DNA from: Moraxella haemolytica
GTDB taxonomy: Bacteria > Pseudomonadota > Gammaproteobacteria > Pseudomonadales > Moraxellaceae
NCBI RefSeq assembly: GCF_030177935.1
Contig: NZ_CP089974.1
Span: forward strand, 372,001-436,000
Direction of reading: 5' to 3'
Length of the DNA stretch: 64,000 nt
Part shown: positions 48,195 through 58,002 of the stretch, piece by piece
Numbering within the stretch: the stretch's first letter is position 1
Layout: each line of letters starts with the position of its first letter
The notes under the pieces: model-generated
What the model was told of the DNA's origin: nothing
The model's input: the letters and a program-made list of their open reading frames with translations, nothing else
Database searches by the model: none
Translations under genes and position numbers: made by a program

Positions 48195-49407
48195 AATGCA
48201 TTCTCCGTGCTGTTTGGCGTTTGATGTTGGCTTGGGTTACAAAGTAATCAAACAAAGGTGCAAACAAGTTAGCGAATAAAATCGCCAGCATGATACCCTC
48301 TGGGAACGCAGGGTTAATCACACGAATGACCACTGTCATAAAGCCGATAAGTAGTCCATACGCCCAGCGTCCTGTGTTGGTGTGTGCGGCGGATACGGGG
48401 TCAGTTGCCATAAATACTGAACCAAACATAAATCCACCAACAACCAAATGCCAATGAGGTGCAAGACCCATCATTGGATTCTCACCGCCAATCATATTAA
48501 AGATAAAGGCAGTAACCACAAGACCGATGATAGAACCTAAAATCACTCGCCAACTGGCGATTTTCATATAGCAAAGTACGATACCGCCAATAATGATCGC
48601 AAGGGTTGAAACCTCGCCAATAGAACCTTGCATTTGCCCTAAGAATGCTTGACTCCAAGATAGGGTATTGCCATAAGCATCAACAAATTTGTCCGCTGTG
48701 ATACCTACTGCTGCTTGCCCTAGTGGGGTTGCACCAGAAAAGCCGTCCACAGCTGTCCATACCGTATCGCCTGACATAGATGCAGGGTAAGCAAAATACA
48801 AGAACGCACGCCCAGCCAATGCAGGGTTTAGGAAGTTTTTACCTGTACCGCCAAAGACTTCTTTAGCAACGACCACACCAAAGCTAATGCCAAGTGCAAC
48901 CTGCCATAGTGGCGTGTCTGGTGGTAGCGATAGGGCAAAGAGTACTGAAGTTACAAAGAAACCTTCGTTCACTTCATGCCCACGCACGACTGCAAAAATA
49001 ATCTCCCACAAAATACCCACCACAAAGGTTACGGCATAAATTGGCAAAAACTGCATCGCTCCATAAGCAAAAGACGCCAAAATGCTATTTGGGTCATAGC
49101 CAAAAAGCCCTGTAATAATGGTACGCCAGCCATCAGGAGTAATGCCAGCGTGAGCCATGTAGGTCAATGCTTGAAAGCCGACATTGTACATACCCCAAAA
49201 CATCGCAGGGAAAGTACATAGCCACACGGTAATCATAATGCGTTTTAAGTCAATGCCATCACGGACATGAGAGGCACTATAAGTTTGAGAGCTTGGTTGA
49301 CGAAAGAAAGTGTCAAACATCTCAAAAATGGCATAGTATTTTTCGTATTTTCCGCCTTTGGTAAAGGACGGTTCCATACGGTCAAAGATATTGTGAATAA
49401 ATTTCAT
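48181..49407 (-). CDS. nqrB: Na+-NQR subunit B
   Basis: 408 residues with about ten hydrophobic helices. The covalent FMN threonine is in G-F-S-G-A-T-P-L (about residue 225). H-N-I-F-D-R-M-E-P near the start and [16 protein letters not shown] are NqrB hallmarks. It binds quinone and riboflavin and forms part of the sodium channel. Confidence 0.98.
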   Translation of the reverse strand: MKFIHNIFDRMEPSFTKGGKYEKYYAIFEMFDTFFRQPSSQTYSASHVRDGIDLKRIMITVWLCTFPAMFWGMYNVGFQALTYMAHAGITPDGWRTIITGLFGYDPNSILASFAYGAMQFLPIYAVTFVVGILWEIIFAVVRGHEVNEGFFVTSVLFALSLPPDTPLWQVALGISFGVVVAKEVFGGTGKNFLNPALAGRAFLYFAYPASMSGDTVWTAVDGFSGATPLGQAAVGITADKFVDAYGNTLSWSQAFLGQMQGSIGEVSTLAIIIGGIVLCYMKIASWRVILGSIIGLVVTAFIFNMIGGENPMMGLAPHWHLVVGGFMFGSVFMATDPVSAAHTNTGRWAYGLLIGFMTVVIRVINPAFPEGIMLAILFANLFAPLFDYFVTQANIKRQTARRMHYVSK

Positions 49408-49433
49408 CGCTTCTTTTTCCTTGTTGTTATGTC

Positions 49434-50780
49434 CTAGCCTTCAGCTTCAATACGAGTTAAGTTATCACGCAAAATGTCGCCAAACTCATATTTTCCAGGC
49501 GATACAAAAGTGCATAACGCCAAATCTTCTTCATCAAGCTCCAACGCTCCAAGCTCCACTGCTTTTACAATATCTTCTGTGATTAATGCACGCAGTAGCT
49601 GGGTGGGTAGATAATCTTGAGGCATTACTTTTTCATAAGAGCCAATCGGCACCATTGCACGAGGTGAGCCGTTGGTGGTGGTAGTAAACTTGTATTTCTT
49701 GCCTTTGAAAAATTGCGATAAGTAGATTGGCAAGAATGAGAAGCGGTTTGTTCCCAAAGTAAAAAAGTGCATGGTAGGGCGTTCAAAACCTTCCGCTAAG
49801 ACGGATACTTGATTGTGAAAGCGACCTAAATGAGCAACAGTAGAGCTGTACTTACGACCTGATAACACCGAACCTGAGATGATGCGATTTACCTCATCTG
49901 TCAGCTCGCCACGAGTCAATTCTGCCAAATCTGCTCCCCGAGTAGTGCGAATTAGGCGTGGGTTTTTGACTGCAGGGCCTGCCAAACTGATGATGCGGTC
50001 GGTATAAATTTTACCTGTGGTAAATAGCTTACCAATAGCAATCACATCTTGATAACCAATCGTCCAGACTTGTACGCCACGAGCCAGTGGATGTAAAAAG
50101 TGAATATGCGTACCTGCATTACCCGCTGGGTGTTTGCCTGTAAAGCTGTGATATTCGGTGCTGTTAGCGACATTGGTTGCTTTGGCTGGGGCTGTCTGAC
50201 CATGGCAGACAAATGTCTTTGGTGATAAGGTTGAGATGATTGCTAAGCCGTCATTGAATGCCTCAATATCAGCATTGATGATGTCGCTGGCATCGGCACA
50301 TAATGGGTTGGTGTCGGTGGCGGTAACAAAAATCGCTGACGGTGTGCTGTCAATTTCTGGTGTGCGACTAAATGGGCGAGTACGAAATGCTGTCCACTCG
50401 CCTGATGCAACCAATTGTTCTTTAACAACTTCTGTATCAATAGATGCCAAATCTTTAGAAGAATAGGCGTTAAAAGTGATTTCTGGTGCCGCCGCTTCAT
50501 CAACAGCGATGACGATGCTTTCAAAGACACGACGCTCGCCACGATTGATGGCCACCACATGACCACTGGTTGGGGCGGTGTATTTGACACCTGCACGCTT
50601 TTTATCTTCAAACAGCACTTGTCCTTTGGCAACAATATCGCCTTCCTTGACACTCATGGTCGGACGCATACCGATGTAATCATAACCGATAAGGGCGACT
50701 TGAGTTGGCGTGTGCTCACTAATCTCTTTGGCGGGTTCGCCCATGATGGGCAGGTCCAAGCCTTTTTTGATGGTAATCAT
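49434..50780 (-). CDS. nqrA: Na+-NQR subunit A
   Basis: 448 residues, starting [16 protein letters not shown], with [20 protein letters not shown] and the ending that includes V-S-P-G-K-Y-E-F-G. It is the large peripheral subunit and first gene of the operon. No obvious Shine-Dalgarno precedes ATG 50780. Confidence 0.98.
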   Translation of the reverse strand: MITIKKGLDLPIMGEPAKEISEHTPTQVALIGYDYIGMRPTMSVKEGDIVAKGQVLFEDKKRAGVKYTAPTSGHVVAINRGERRVFESIVIAVDEAAAPEITFNAYSSKDLASIDTEVVKEQLVASGEWTAFRTRPFSRTPEIDSTPSAIFVTATDTNPLCADASDIINADIEAFNDGLAIISTLSPKTFVCHGQTAPAKATNVANSTEYHSFTGKHPAGNAGTHIHFLHPLARGVQVWTIGYQDVIAIGKLFTTGKIYTDRIISLAGPAVKNPRLIRTTRGADLAELTRGELTDEVNRIISGSVLSGRKYSSTVAHLGRFHNQVSVLAEGFERPTMHFFTLGTNRFSFLPIYLSQFFKGKKYKFTTTTNGSPRAMVPIGSYEKVMPQDYLPTQLLRALITEDIVKAVELGALELDEEDLALCTFVSPGKYEFGDILRDNLTRIEAEG

Positions 50781-51234
50781 AAGCGCATACTTAAATTAAG
50801 ACCAAAACACACCAGCACAGGCAAATCCAACATCAAGTATTGTTGTGGCTGCCCAAAGGCTGGCTACCAAAATCCTAAAAACATCCAAAACTTACTGGCG
50901 TGGTCATGCCAGCTGGTAAGTTGATTTTGTCTGAAGGTGTGTATGTGTGGGTAAAAGTGGGTATGTGCTTTATTGCTAAAACTTTACCAAATTGCCCCAA
51001 TTCATACAATAATCCTATCAATTATACGCTAAATTATCAAAAATTTACAGAGTTTTTAGTGATTTGGCTGTCAAAAAGTTCATCAAATCCATGATATTTA
51101 ATGATTTTTCAGTTAATCTAAAATTTTTGTATAAAAAATTAAAAATATTGCCTAAATTTATTATTATTTGTTACAATCGCAGGGCTAATCATTTTGGTTG
51201 TTTTTTGTTATTTGAAAAGAAAAAAGAGTGTCTT
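50781..51234. other. divergent promoter region between nqrA and hisA
   Basis: About 450 bases, strongly AT-rich towards hisA. A minus-strand TATAAT at 51026-51021 could serve nqr, but the -35 is poor. No RNA gene, repeat or plausible small coding gene was recognised. The long in-frame extension upstream of hisA has no ribosome site or family similarity. Confidence 0.4.
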
Positions 51235-51966
51235 ATGTCTATGTTAATTATTCCTGCAATCGATCTTAAAGATGGTAAATGTGTCCGTCTCAAACAAGGA
51301 CGCATGGAGGATGATACGGTATTTAGTGATGACCCTGTTGCCATGGCGACACAGTGGGTGGCACAAGGGGCAAGACGCTTGCATTTGGTGGATCTAAACG
51401 GGGCGTTTGATGGCGTGCCTGTACATAAAGAGGTGGTTGCCGCCATCGCTAAAGCTCATCCACAATTGCCCATTCAGTTGGGTGGCGGTGTACGCAGTCT
51501 TGAGACCATTCGCCATTATCTAGAGGTGGGGCTAAACTATATCATTATTGGCACCAAAGCTCTTGAAAATCCTGAATTTGTTGATGAAGCTTGCCGTGGG
51601 TTTGCAGGGCATATCATTGTTGGTATTGATGCTAAAGATGGCTATGTGGCGACACATGGCTGGGCAAATGTTACCGATACTCGTGCCACCGACCTTGCCA
51701 AGCGATTTGCTGATGCCGGTGTGTCGTCCATCGTTTATACCGATATCGCCAAAGATGGCATGATGCAGGGTGTTAATATTGATGAAACAGTCAAGCTTGC
51801 TAAATCTTGTGGTTTGCCCATCATTGCATCTGGTGGGGTAACTAATATGTCAGACATTGAGCAACTAAAGCCTCACAGTGAGTATTTGCTTGGGGCGATT
51901 ACAGGGCGTGCCATCTATGAAGGGACGCTGGATTTATCAGAAGCACAGACCTTTTTGGATAAATAA
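51235..51966 (+). CDS. hisA: HisA isomerase (ProFAR isomerase)
   Basis: 243 residues from ATG 51235; ATG 51241 is also possible. TIM barrel with the catalytic aspartate in [31 protein letters not shown] (second catalytic aspartate) and I-A-S-G-G-V. It carries out the fourth step of histidine synthesis. hisF is not adjacent; instead a terminator and the left edge of an accessory island follow. Confidence 0.96.
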   Translation: MSMLIIPAIDLKDGKCVRLKQGRMEDDTVFSDDPVAMATQWVAQGARRLHLVDLNGAFDGVPVHKEVVAAIAKAHPQLPIQLGGGVRSLETIRHYLEVGLNYIIIGTKALENPEFVDEACRGFAGHIIVGIDAKDGYVATHGWANVTDTRATDLAKRFADAGVSSIVYTDIAKDGMMQGVNIDETVKLAKSCGLPIIASGGVTNMSDIEQLKPHSEYLLGAITGRAIYEGTLDLSEAQTFLDK

Positions 51967-51973
51967 GCACAAT

Positions 51974-52003
51974 AAAAAAGAGCGAGATGATTCGCTCTTT
52001 TTT
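51974..52003. terminator. terminator of hisA
   Basis: AAAAAAGAGCGA and TCGCTCTTTTTT pair perfectly around a short loop, starting 8 bases past the stop. Symmetric A/T flanks allow action from both sides. Confidence 0.9.
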
Positions 52004-52016
52004 ATTGGACGGCATT

Positions 52017-52075
52017 TAGTTGTTTTGATGAGCATTCAACACCCAAATTGTGCCATTGCTAAGTAGTGGATAAGC
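52017..52075 (-). pseudogene. orphan 3' end of the lipoprotein gene found at 59990-61228
   Basis: On the minus strand 52075-52017 reads A-Y-P-L-L-S-N-G-T-I-W-V-L-N-A-H-Q-N-N and stop. The intact lipoprotein ends A-Y-L-L-L-S-N-G-T-I-W-V-L-N-A-Q-N-Q. No upstream coding sequence precedes the fragment. Bases 52029-52067 are identical to 60000-60038, and identity over 46 bases is 44. It is best read as the original 3' end left next to hisA when the island entered. Confidence 0.8.
52029..52067. repeat. left 39-bp direct repeat of the island
   Basis: Identical to 60000-60038. The next 8 bases match at 6 positions. It starts 26 bases after the hisA terminator. Candidate attachment site or recombination junction. 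Confidence 0.9.
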
Positions 52076-52294
52076 AATGCCTTGTGTCAACAATTCTACT
52101 CTACTGGTAATGGTTTAATAACTGTATTAAAAGTTAATAGATCAACTTGACTTTGAAATCAGGTGATGAGCAATATAATCATCCCCGCTTATCCTGCAAA
52201 TGCCAAAATGATGCAATGGCTCGTGTTAATCATAGTACGGCTTTTTCAATTTTGTGATATAAAAGCAATGTATGGCAAAGTGCTATAAGTACAG

Positions 52295-53089
52295 CTAAAT
52301 CATCCTTTTGCGAAAATCACTGGGTGACAAACCTGTAAGCTGCTTAAACTGTCTACTAAATGCACTGTGGTCTGTATATCCGCACTGAATGGCAATCTCA
52401 ATCACCGATTCATTGGGGTTTTGTAGTAATTTGACAGCTTTTTCTAGACGAATTTTTTGCAACATTTGCTGTGGTGATAGATTTAATACTGAACGAAATA
52501 GTCTCTCCAGTCCAGAAATACTAAGTCCTGCTATGGTTGCAAGTTTATTGATGGTAATTTTGTGCTCAGCATTGTCTTGCATATAATTAATGATTACTGC
52601 AAGCTTTTCATGGGCTTTTAATTTGTAGCTATTATCCTTGTCAATATCAATGGAAACACCGACCATTGCTATGATTTCATTTGTTTTATTATAAATTGGG
52701 ATTTTGTGTGTAATACACCAACCTAGCTTGCCAGATGGATAAGTATGTAGTTCTAACCTGTCTACGATGGGAGAGCCTTCCAAAACTTTTAGGTCTTGTA
52801 TCATATACTCCCTCCCTTGTTTGTCGCCAAACATCTCAGTAGGAGTTCTGCCAATAATTTGTGCATCATTATTGACATCTAGCCTAGTTTTTAACGTTTG
52901 ATTCACCGCCATGTATTGTGCTTGAGTGTTTTTTATAAAAAACACTGTTGAGCTTAGCAGATCAAGAAGGGGAATGATGGCTTGGATACTGGTGATGAAG
53001 CTATCAAAATCATTAACCAGATATTGGATATCGGCACTATTTTTATTAAACCCTAGTATTTGTAATTGGGGTAAGGCGTATGTGTGCAT
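52295..53089 (-). CDS. AraC-family regulator with PAS-like sensor
   Basis: 264 residues. A PAS-like domain (about 30-150) contains F-F-I-K-N-T-Q-A-Q-Y-M-A-V-N and I-I-G-R-T-P-T-E-M-F. The C-terminal AraC double helix-turn-helix (about 165-262) includes I-A-G-L-S-I-S-G-L-E-R-L-F and the second-helix signature I-A-I-Q-C-G-Y-T-D-H-S-A-F-S-R-Q-F-K. It is transcribed divergently from the catabolic genes with 168 bases between, so it probably controls them, with hydroxyproline or a related compound as possible signal. Confidence 0.9.
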   Translation of the reverse strand: MHTYALPQLQILGFNKNSADIQYLVNDFDSFITSIQAIIPLLDLLSSTVFFIKNTQAQYMAVNQTLKTRLDVNNDAQIIGRTPTEMFGDKQGREYMIQDLKVLEGSPIVDRLELHTYPSGKLGWCITHKIPIYNKTNEIIAMVGVSIDIDKDNSYKLKAHEKLAVIINYMQDNAEHKITINKLATIAGLSISGLERLFRSVLNLSPQQMLQKIRLEKAVKLLQNPNESVIEIAIQCGYTDHSAFSRQFKQLTGLSPSDFRKRMI

Positions 53090-53257
53090 GCTTTTTGCTC
53101 CAAAGTATGGTGCATTGTATCAAATCTGAATGATTGATTGTATGCAAATTGTGCTAAATTCGGCGTTTTTTTAAAGAAATATATCAAGCTTGGTTTTTAA
53201 AAAATCACTAACATAAACTCAAGGATTAATTGAGGCATTAAAACAGGAATAAGATTT

Positions 53258-54220
53258 ATGAGTCATCAAAATTTTTCTCTACACCTAATTGACTCGCACA
53301 CAGGAGGTGAGCCTACACGCATGATTTATAAGGGATTCCCTGAATTGATTGGACGGAGTGTTGCTGAGAAGTTGAAGGATTTTAAACAAAATTATGACCA
53401 TCTTCGCCGATCTATTATCTTGGAACCTCGTGGTAGCGAAGTGATGGTTGGTGCCTTGCTTGTGCCGCCAAGTGATGATTCTGCTGTGGCAGGTGTTATC
53501 TTCTTTAATAATGAAGGATATCTTGGCATGTGTGGACATGGCAGTATTGGCGTGATTACTTCTTTGGCCTATCAAGGGAAAATTGGTGTTGGCGATCATC
53601 GATTAGAAACTCCAGTTGGGATTGTTACAGCAACACTGCATGAAGATGGTAGTTGTAGCATTCGTAATGTGCCATCTTATCGTTACCGCAAACAAGTGGC
53701 GGTAAATGTACCTGACCTAGGCATTATCCATGGTGATATCGCATGGGGTGGTAATTGGTTCTTCTTAATCAATGATCATGGGCAAGATTTGCAACCTTCA
53801 AATATCAAGCAATTAACGCAAGTGAGTCTAAAAATTAAATCAGCACTTAAAAATCAGGGTATTACAGGTGATGATGGTGGCGAGATTGATCATATTGAAC
53901 TGTTTGGCAAATCTAATATCGCTGATAGCAAAAGTTTCGTTCTTTGTCCAGGTGGGGCGTACGATCGTTCACCCTGTGGGACAGGCACTAGTGCCAAAGT
54001 TGCTTGTTTGGCTGCTGATAATAAACTTAAGCCAACCACCATTTGGCGGCAGGAAAGTATCATTGGTAGCGTATTTTTGGCAAGCTATGAGCTTGGTGAT
54101 GATGGCTATAATCAATCTGAAAGCGTAACAATTATCCCAACAATCAGAGGAAGTGCGTATATTAGTGCTGAAACCAAACTTGTAATGCAGGCGGATGATC
54201 CATTTCGTTGGGGGTTTTAA
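53258..54220 (+). CDS. proline racemase family, 4-hydroxyproline 2-epimerase
   Basis: 320 residues. Both catalytic cysteines are present: G-M-C-G-H-G (about residue 90) and [10 protein letters not shown] (about 239). The N-terminal [10 protein letters not shown] is typical. Two cysteines indicate a racemase or epimerase rather than trans-3-hydroxyproline dehydratase, which has threonine at the second site. With the downstream genes this points to trans-4-hydroxy-L-proline being converted to cis-4-hydroxy-D-proline. The next gene starts one base after its stop. Confidence 0.9.
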   Translation: MSHQNFSLHLIDSHTGGEPTRMIYKGFPELIGRSVAEKLKDFKQNYDHLRRSIILEPRGSEVMVGALLVPPSDDSAVAGVIFFNNEGYLGMCGHGSIGVITSLAYQGKIGVGDHRLETPVGIVTATLHEDGSCSIRNVPSYRYRKQVAVNVPDLGIIHGDIAWGGNWFFLINDHGQDLQPSNIKQLTQVSLKIKSALKNQGITGDDGGEIDHIELFGKSNIADSKSFVLCPGGAYDRSPCGTGTSAKVACLAADNKLKPTTIWRQESIIGSVFLASYELGDDGYNQSESVTIIPTIRGSAYISAETKLVMQADDPFRWGF

Positions 54221-54221
54221 A

Positions 54222-55505
54222 ATGAGTGAAATTAAGACTGATGCTGATTTTTATATCATTGGTGGCGGTGTGATTGGATTGTGTACGGCAATGCGATTGC
54301 AGTCTCAAGGTCAGTCTGTGGTAATTTTGGAGGCTGGTACGGTAGGTACTGGTGCTTCTTTGGGCAATGCAGGACATATTGCAACGGAGCAGGTTTTTCC
54401 CATTGCAGATCCAAGCGTTATTAAGCAACTACCCTCAATGCTCTTTGATCCGCTTGGTCCGTTGAGATTGGATTGGGCTTATTTGCCAAAACTGTTTCCG
54501 TGGGCAATCAAGCTGTTGTTATCTATGAGAGATGAGTCATTTCAAAGAACTCATGAGGCGTTAAAGCAGATAAATGGTGTTAGCCTATCTGCTTGGCAGA
54601 ATTTTGCAGACAAGTGGGGCTTGGATAAGTGGGTTCATACTCACGGCTCTCTGCTGACAGCTGAATCCCAATCTTCTTTATTGCAACTAAAGCAACATGG
54701 TGAGAAATTAGCTGCTCTTGGTGTGGCAAATGACTTTGTTTCTCAAGATGAGCTGGCAGAACGAGAGCCTGCATTGGCAAGCAATCAATTAGGTGCGTTA
54801 TTTTTCCCTAATACCGGTCATATCAGTAATTTAGAGGGGGTATACAAAGTATTGATTGCTCACTTTGTTGGGATGGGTGGTGTCATTTGCGAGAATTGTA
54901 AGGTCAATAAAATTGACGCCACAGAACAGACTGTGCGTTTGATAACTACTAAGGGTGAGATTCTTGCTCCGCACATTATAATTAGTGCAGGAGCATTCTC
55001 AAAACCCTTGGTAATGCAAGCGACAGGCGTTGAAGTTGCACTGGATACAGAGCGGGGCTATCATTTGATGCTACCCAATGAATCAAGCCGTCTTTGCGTG
55101 CCCGTAACAAGCATGGACCGTCGTTTTATTATGACGCCGATGTATGCAGGACTTAGATTGGCGGGTACGGTTGAATTTGCAGGGCTTAAAAAGCCGGCCA
55201 ATATGCAGCGTGCTTATAACCTGCTTAAGCTTGCCAACCCCATGTTTAAGCAAAATTTAGATGATTCACAATCTGAACCTTGGATGGGATTTAGACCTTC
55301 TACAGCAGATTCATTACCTGTTATTGATAAGCTTGGAAGGGTCTATCTGAATTTTGGACATCAGCATTTGGGGCTAACACAAGCAGTGATCAGTGCACAA
55401 CTAATTAGTGATTTGTACTTTAATCAACCATCAGCTATTGATCGCAATCCGTATAAGCTAGAGCGATTTGGTCGCTCTAATATAGGTGATTTGATTGACA
55501 GTTAA
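54222..55505 (+). CDS. FAD-dependent D-amino-acid (D-hydroxyproline) dehydrogenase
   Basis: 427 residues from ATG 54222. The N-terminal FAD motif is I-I-G-G-G-V-I-G-L-C-T-A (about 12-23), followed by L-E-A-G-T-V-G-T-G-A-S-L-G-N-A-G-H, a DadA-like block. The C-terminus has P-S-T-A-D-S-L-P-V-I and F-G-H-Q-H-L-G-L-T. It probably oxidises cis-4-hydroxy-D-proline to 1-pyrroline-4-hydroxy-2-carboxylate at the inner face of the membrane, passing electrons to quinones. It is a single-subunit enzyme, unlike the three-subunit LhpBEF type. Confidence 0.87.
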   Translation: MSEIKTDADFYIIGGGVIGLCTAMRLQSQGQSVVILEAGTVGTGASLGNAGHIATEQVFPIADPSVIKQLPSMLFDPLGPLRLDWAYLPKLFPWAIKLLLSMRDESFQRTHEALKQINGVSLSAWQNFADKWGLDKWVHTHGSLLTAESQSSLLQLKQHGEKLAALGVANDFVSQDELAEREPALASNQLGALFFPNTGHISNLEGVYKVLIAHFVGMGGVICENCKVNKIDATEQTVRLITTKGEILAPHIIISAGAFSKPLVMQATGVEVALDTERGYHLMLPNESSRLCVPVTSMDRRFIMTPMYAGLRLAGTVEFAGLKKPANMQRAYNLLKLANPMFKQNLDDSQSEPWMGFRPSTADSLPVIDKLGRVYLNFGHQHLGLTQAVISAQLISDLYFNQPSAIDRNPYKLERFGRSNIGDLIDS

Positions 55506-55540
55506 TTTAATTAAACATAGCTAAATTAAGGAGAAGCTAT

Positions 55541-56407
55541 ATGAATATCCATGGTATTTTGGTGCCAATTGTTACTCCATTTGACAAAAATGGTGCAGTG
55601 GATGTGCCAACATTGCAAAAGTTGGTTACTTCTTTTATTGACAAAGGTGTGGCTGGTATCGTTGCTTGCGGTACAACTGGTGAATACTACACCCTATCAC
55701 AAAAAGAGCGTGAAGTGGTAATGACAACCATCGCCAAGCATGCCAAAGGCAGAGTCAGTCTGATTGCTGGGGTGAATAGCTTGTCAACTGACCACACCAT
55801 TGAGCTTGCTCATCAAGCCAAGGAGATGGGTTGTGAGGGGTTAATGCTATCAGCAAACCCATATAGTCTGCCGGAACAAGCAGGCATTATTGCTCATTTT
55901 GAAAAAGTGGCCGATGCGGTAAAACTGCCAATCATTATGTATAATTTTCCTGCTCGAGTGGGTGTGAATATTGAATTTGAAACTGTTGAGCGTTTATCTA
56001 AGCATCCTTACATTGTGGGCATCAAAGAAAGTAGTGGTAATTTTAGCCACGCACTTCGTATGCTACAAGCTAAGTTTGAAAATTTTGAGATTGTTTGTGG
56101 CTGTGATGATCAGCCTGTTGACTTCTTCTTTTGGGGGGCAAGAAGTTGGATTGCGGGGGCTGCTAATGTCTTTCCAGAAGAGCAAGTTGCGATTTATCAA
56201 GCTGCTTGCAATGGCGATTGGGATGAGGCACGCCGTATTATGACAGAGATTTATCCCGCCATTCATTCAATGGAATCTGGCGATTATAATCAAAAAGCCA
56301 AAATTGGTTGCTTGAAAGGTACAATTGATGTTGGTGGCGTACGCTTGCCATTGGTTGATGTTCGTGATGAAGATAAACAAGCGTTTTTATCATTGTTAAA
56401 TGGTTAA
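55541..56407 (+). CDS. DapA-family 1-pyrroline-4-hydroxy-2-carboxylate deaminase
   Basis: 288 residues, TIM barrel of the dihydrodipicolinate synthase superfamily. G-T-T-G-E-Y-Y-T-L (substrate loop), I-I-M-Y-N-F-P-A-R (tyrosine about 133) and V-G-I-K-E-S-S-G-N (Schiff-base lysine about 162) are visible. Y-T-L-S instead of the T-L-S-x-x-E pattern of true DapA and the operon context favour the hydroxyproline-pathway deaminase, giving 2-oxoglutarate semialdehyde and ammonia. AAGGAGAA precedes ATG 55541. Confidence 0.85.
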   Translation: MNIHGILVPIVTPFDKNGAVDVPTLQKLVTSFIDKGVAGIVACGTTGEYYTLSQKEREVVMTTIAKHAKGRVSLIAGVNSLSTDHTIELAHQAKEMGCEGLMLSANPYSLPEQAGIIAHFEKVADAVKLPIIMYNFPARVGVNIEFETVERLSKHPYIVGIKESSGNFSHALRMLQAKFENFEIVCGCDDQPVDFFFWGARSWIAGAANVFPEEQVAIYQAACNGDWDEARRIMTEIYPAIHSMESGDYNQKAKIGCLKGTIDVGGVRLPLVDVRDEDKQAFLSLLNG

Positions 56408-56418
56408 GGTTGTGTATT

Positions 56419-57906
56419 ATGATGGCAAAAAATAAAGAAGCTGTTTTTGAGGCAGCAAAGCAGGGTGCATTGTATGCAGGCAATTTAATTGTTGATGCCA
56501 GTCCGTGTCAAGCCACAATGCCAAACACTACTCCAATTGACAACAGTGTCATTGGTAAAATTGACGATGCCACCGAAGAGCATGTCAATCAAGCGGTGGC
56601 ATCGGCTCGTAATTGCTTTAATAAAGGTACTTGGAGGGATAAGCATCCTGCTGAACGAAAGAAGATTATGCAAGCATGGTCGGCCCTACTAAAAGAACAT
56701 GTCGAAGAATTGGCGGCATTGGACTGTATTGATGCAGGCAAGCCAATTAGTGAGTGCATCAATACCGATATGCCAGCAACGCTAGATACTTTTGATTGGT
56801 ATGCTGAGGCGATTGATAAGGTTTTTGGCAAAGTTGCACCAACGGATAATGGTGTTGTTTCATGGATTGTTAAAGAGCCGATTGGTGTGGTGGGTGCTGT
56901 ACTACCATGGAACTTTCCAGCTCAAATGTTTGCATGGAAAGTAGCACCTGCACTCATCATGGGTAACAGCGTTATTGTAAAGCCTGCTGAGCTTACCAGT
57001 CTTTCAGCGTACCGCATGATTGAATTGGCTTATGAGGCAGGTGTACCAAAAGATGCCCTGCAGATGATCTGTGGTCGAGGTGAAGTGGTGGGTGCTGCTA
57101 TTGGCAAGCATATGGATATTGATATGGTATCCTTTACTGGTTCAACCGAAGTTGGGCGTTTATTCTTGCAGTATTCGGCACAAAGTAATCTTAAAGAGAT
57201 TGTTTTGGAGTGTGGGGGTAAAAGTCCGCAGATTATCTTTGAGGATGCTATCATTGATGAAAATATGATTAACAATGTACTATCTGCAGCATTTTGGAAT
57301 ATGGGTGAAAACTGTAGCTGTGGCTCTAGATTGTTGGTGCATAGCAGTAAAAAGCAGCTTCTACTTGAAAAGTTGATTGAAGGCTTGTCTGCTTGGAAAA
57401 TTGGCGACCCACGCCATGACGATGTTGTCTTAGGACCCATGATTGAACAAGCACACTTGGACAAGGTGGTTCATTACCTAGAAACCGCCAAATCAGAGGG
57501 GGCGTCACTGGTAACGGGTGGCAATTTGCTTTCAGACTTGGGTAGTGGATGGTATATCGAGCCGACGATTTTTGATAATGTGACTGCTGACATGACTTTG
57601 TTTAAAGAGGAGGTATTTGGTCCTATTTTGGCTGTGACGACATTTGAGAGTAAGGAAGAAGCTATCAATTTGGCGAATGATAGCAGTTACGGTCTAGCTG
57701 CATCGTTCTATACCCAAAGTCTTAAGTGTGCATTGACGGTTGCCAGAAAAATACAAGCAGGCACAATATCTATTAATGGATTTTCAGAGGGTGACATCAC
57801 AACCCCATTTGGTGGCTATAAGCAATCAGGATTTGGTGGTCGAGATAATGGGATTGAGGCGTTGGAGCAATACTGTCAAACCAAGACCATTTGGGCGATT
57901 TGCTAA
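56419..57906 (+). CDS. aldehyde dehydrogenase, probable 2-oxoglutarate semialdehyde dehydrogenase
   Basis: 495 residues from ATG 56419 (AAGG at 56406-56409). The catalytic glutamate lies in L-E-C-G-G-K-S-P-Q and the nucleophilic cysteine in N-M-G-E-N-C-S-C-G-S-R (about residue 298-300). W-N-F-P-A-Q-M-F-A-W-K and F-T-G-S-T-E-V-G are the NAD(P) fold blocks. The sequence is close to the gamma-glutamyl-aminobutyraldehyde/betaine aldehyde branch, so substrate assignment rests on the operon: oxidation of 2-oxoglutarate semialdehyde to 2-oxoglutarate, completing the route. Confidence 0.85.
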   Translation: MMAKNKEAVFEAAKQGALYAGNLIVDASPCQATMPNTTPIDNSVIGKIDDATEEHVNQAVASARNCFNKGTWRDKHPAERKKIMQAWSALLKEHVEELAALDCIDAGKPISECINTDMPATLDTFDWYAEAIDKVFGKVAPTDNGVVSWIVKEPIGVVGAVLPWNFPAQMFAWKVAPALIMGNSVIVKPAELTSLSAYRMIELAYEAGVPKDALQMICGRGEVVGAAIGKHMDIDMVSFTGSTEVGRLFLQYSAQSNLKEIVLECGGKSPQIIFEDAIIDENMINNVLSAAFWNMGENCSCGSRLLVHSSKKQLLLEKLIEGLSAWKIGDPRHDDVVLGPMIEQAHLDKVVHYLETAKSEGASLVTGGNLLSDLGSGWYIEPTIFDNVTADMTLFKEEVFGPILAVTTFESKEEAINLANDSSYGLAASFYTQSLKCALTVARKIQAGTISINGFSEGDITTPFGGYKQSGFGGRDNGIEALEQYCQTKTIWAIC

Positions 57907-58002
57907 GTAATAAGGACATTCAAGACCCTACCATGCATTAAATGCAAAACCTTTGGGATGTATATTCCATTGGTGGGGTTTATACAACTCAAGGAAATGA
58001 AT

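Noticed and set aside
51064-51234. N-terminal extension of HisA by 57 residues
   Set aside because: The extension is AT-rich, lysine/phenylalanine-heavy, has no family similarity, and the canonical HisA start is at 51235.
53868-54128. 86-codon frame within the epimerase gene
   Set aside because: It lies in another frame of a gene with both catalytic cysteines intact, so it is a shadow.
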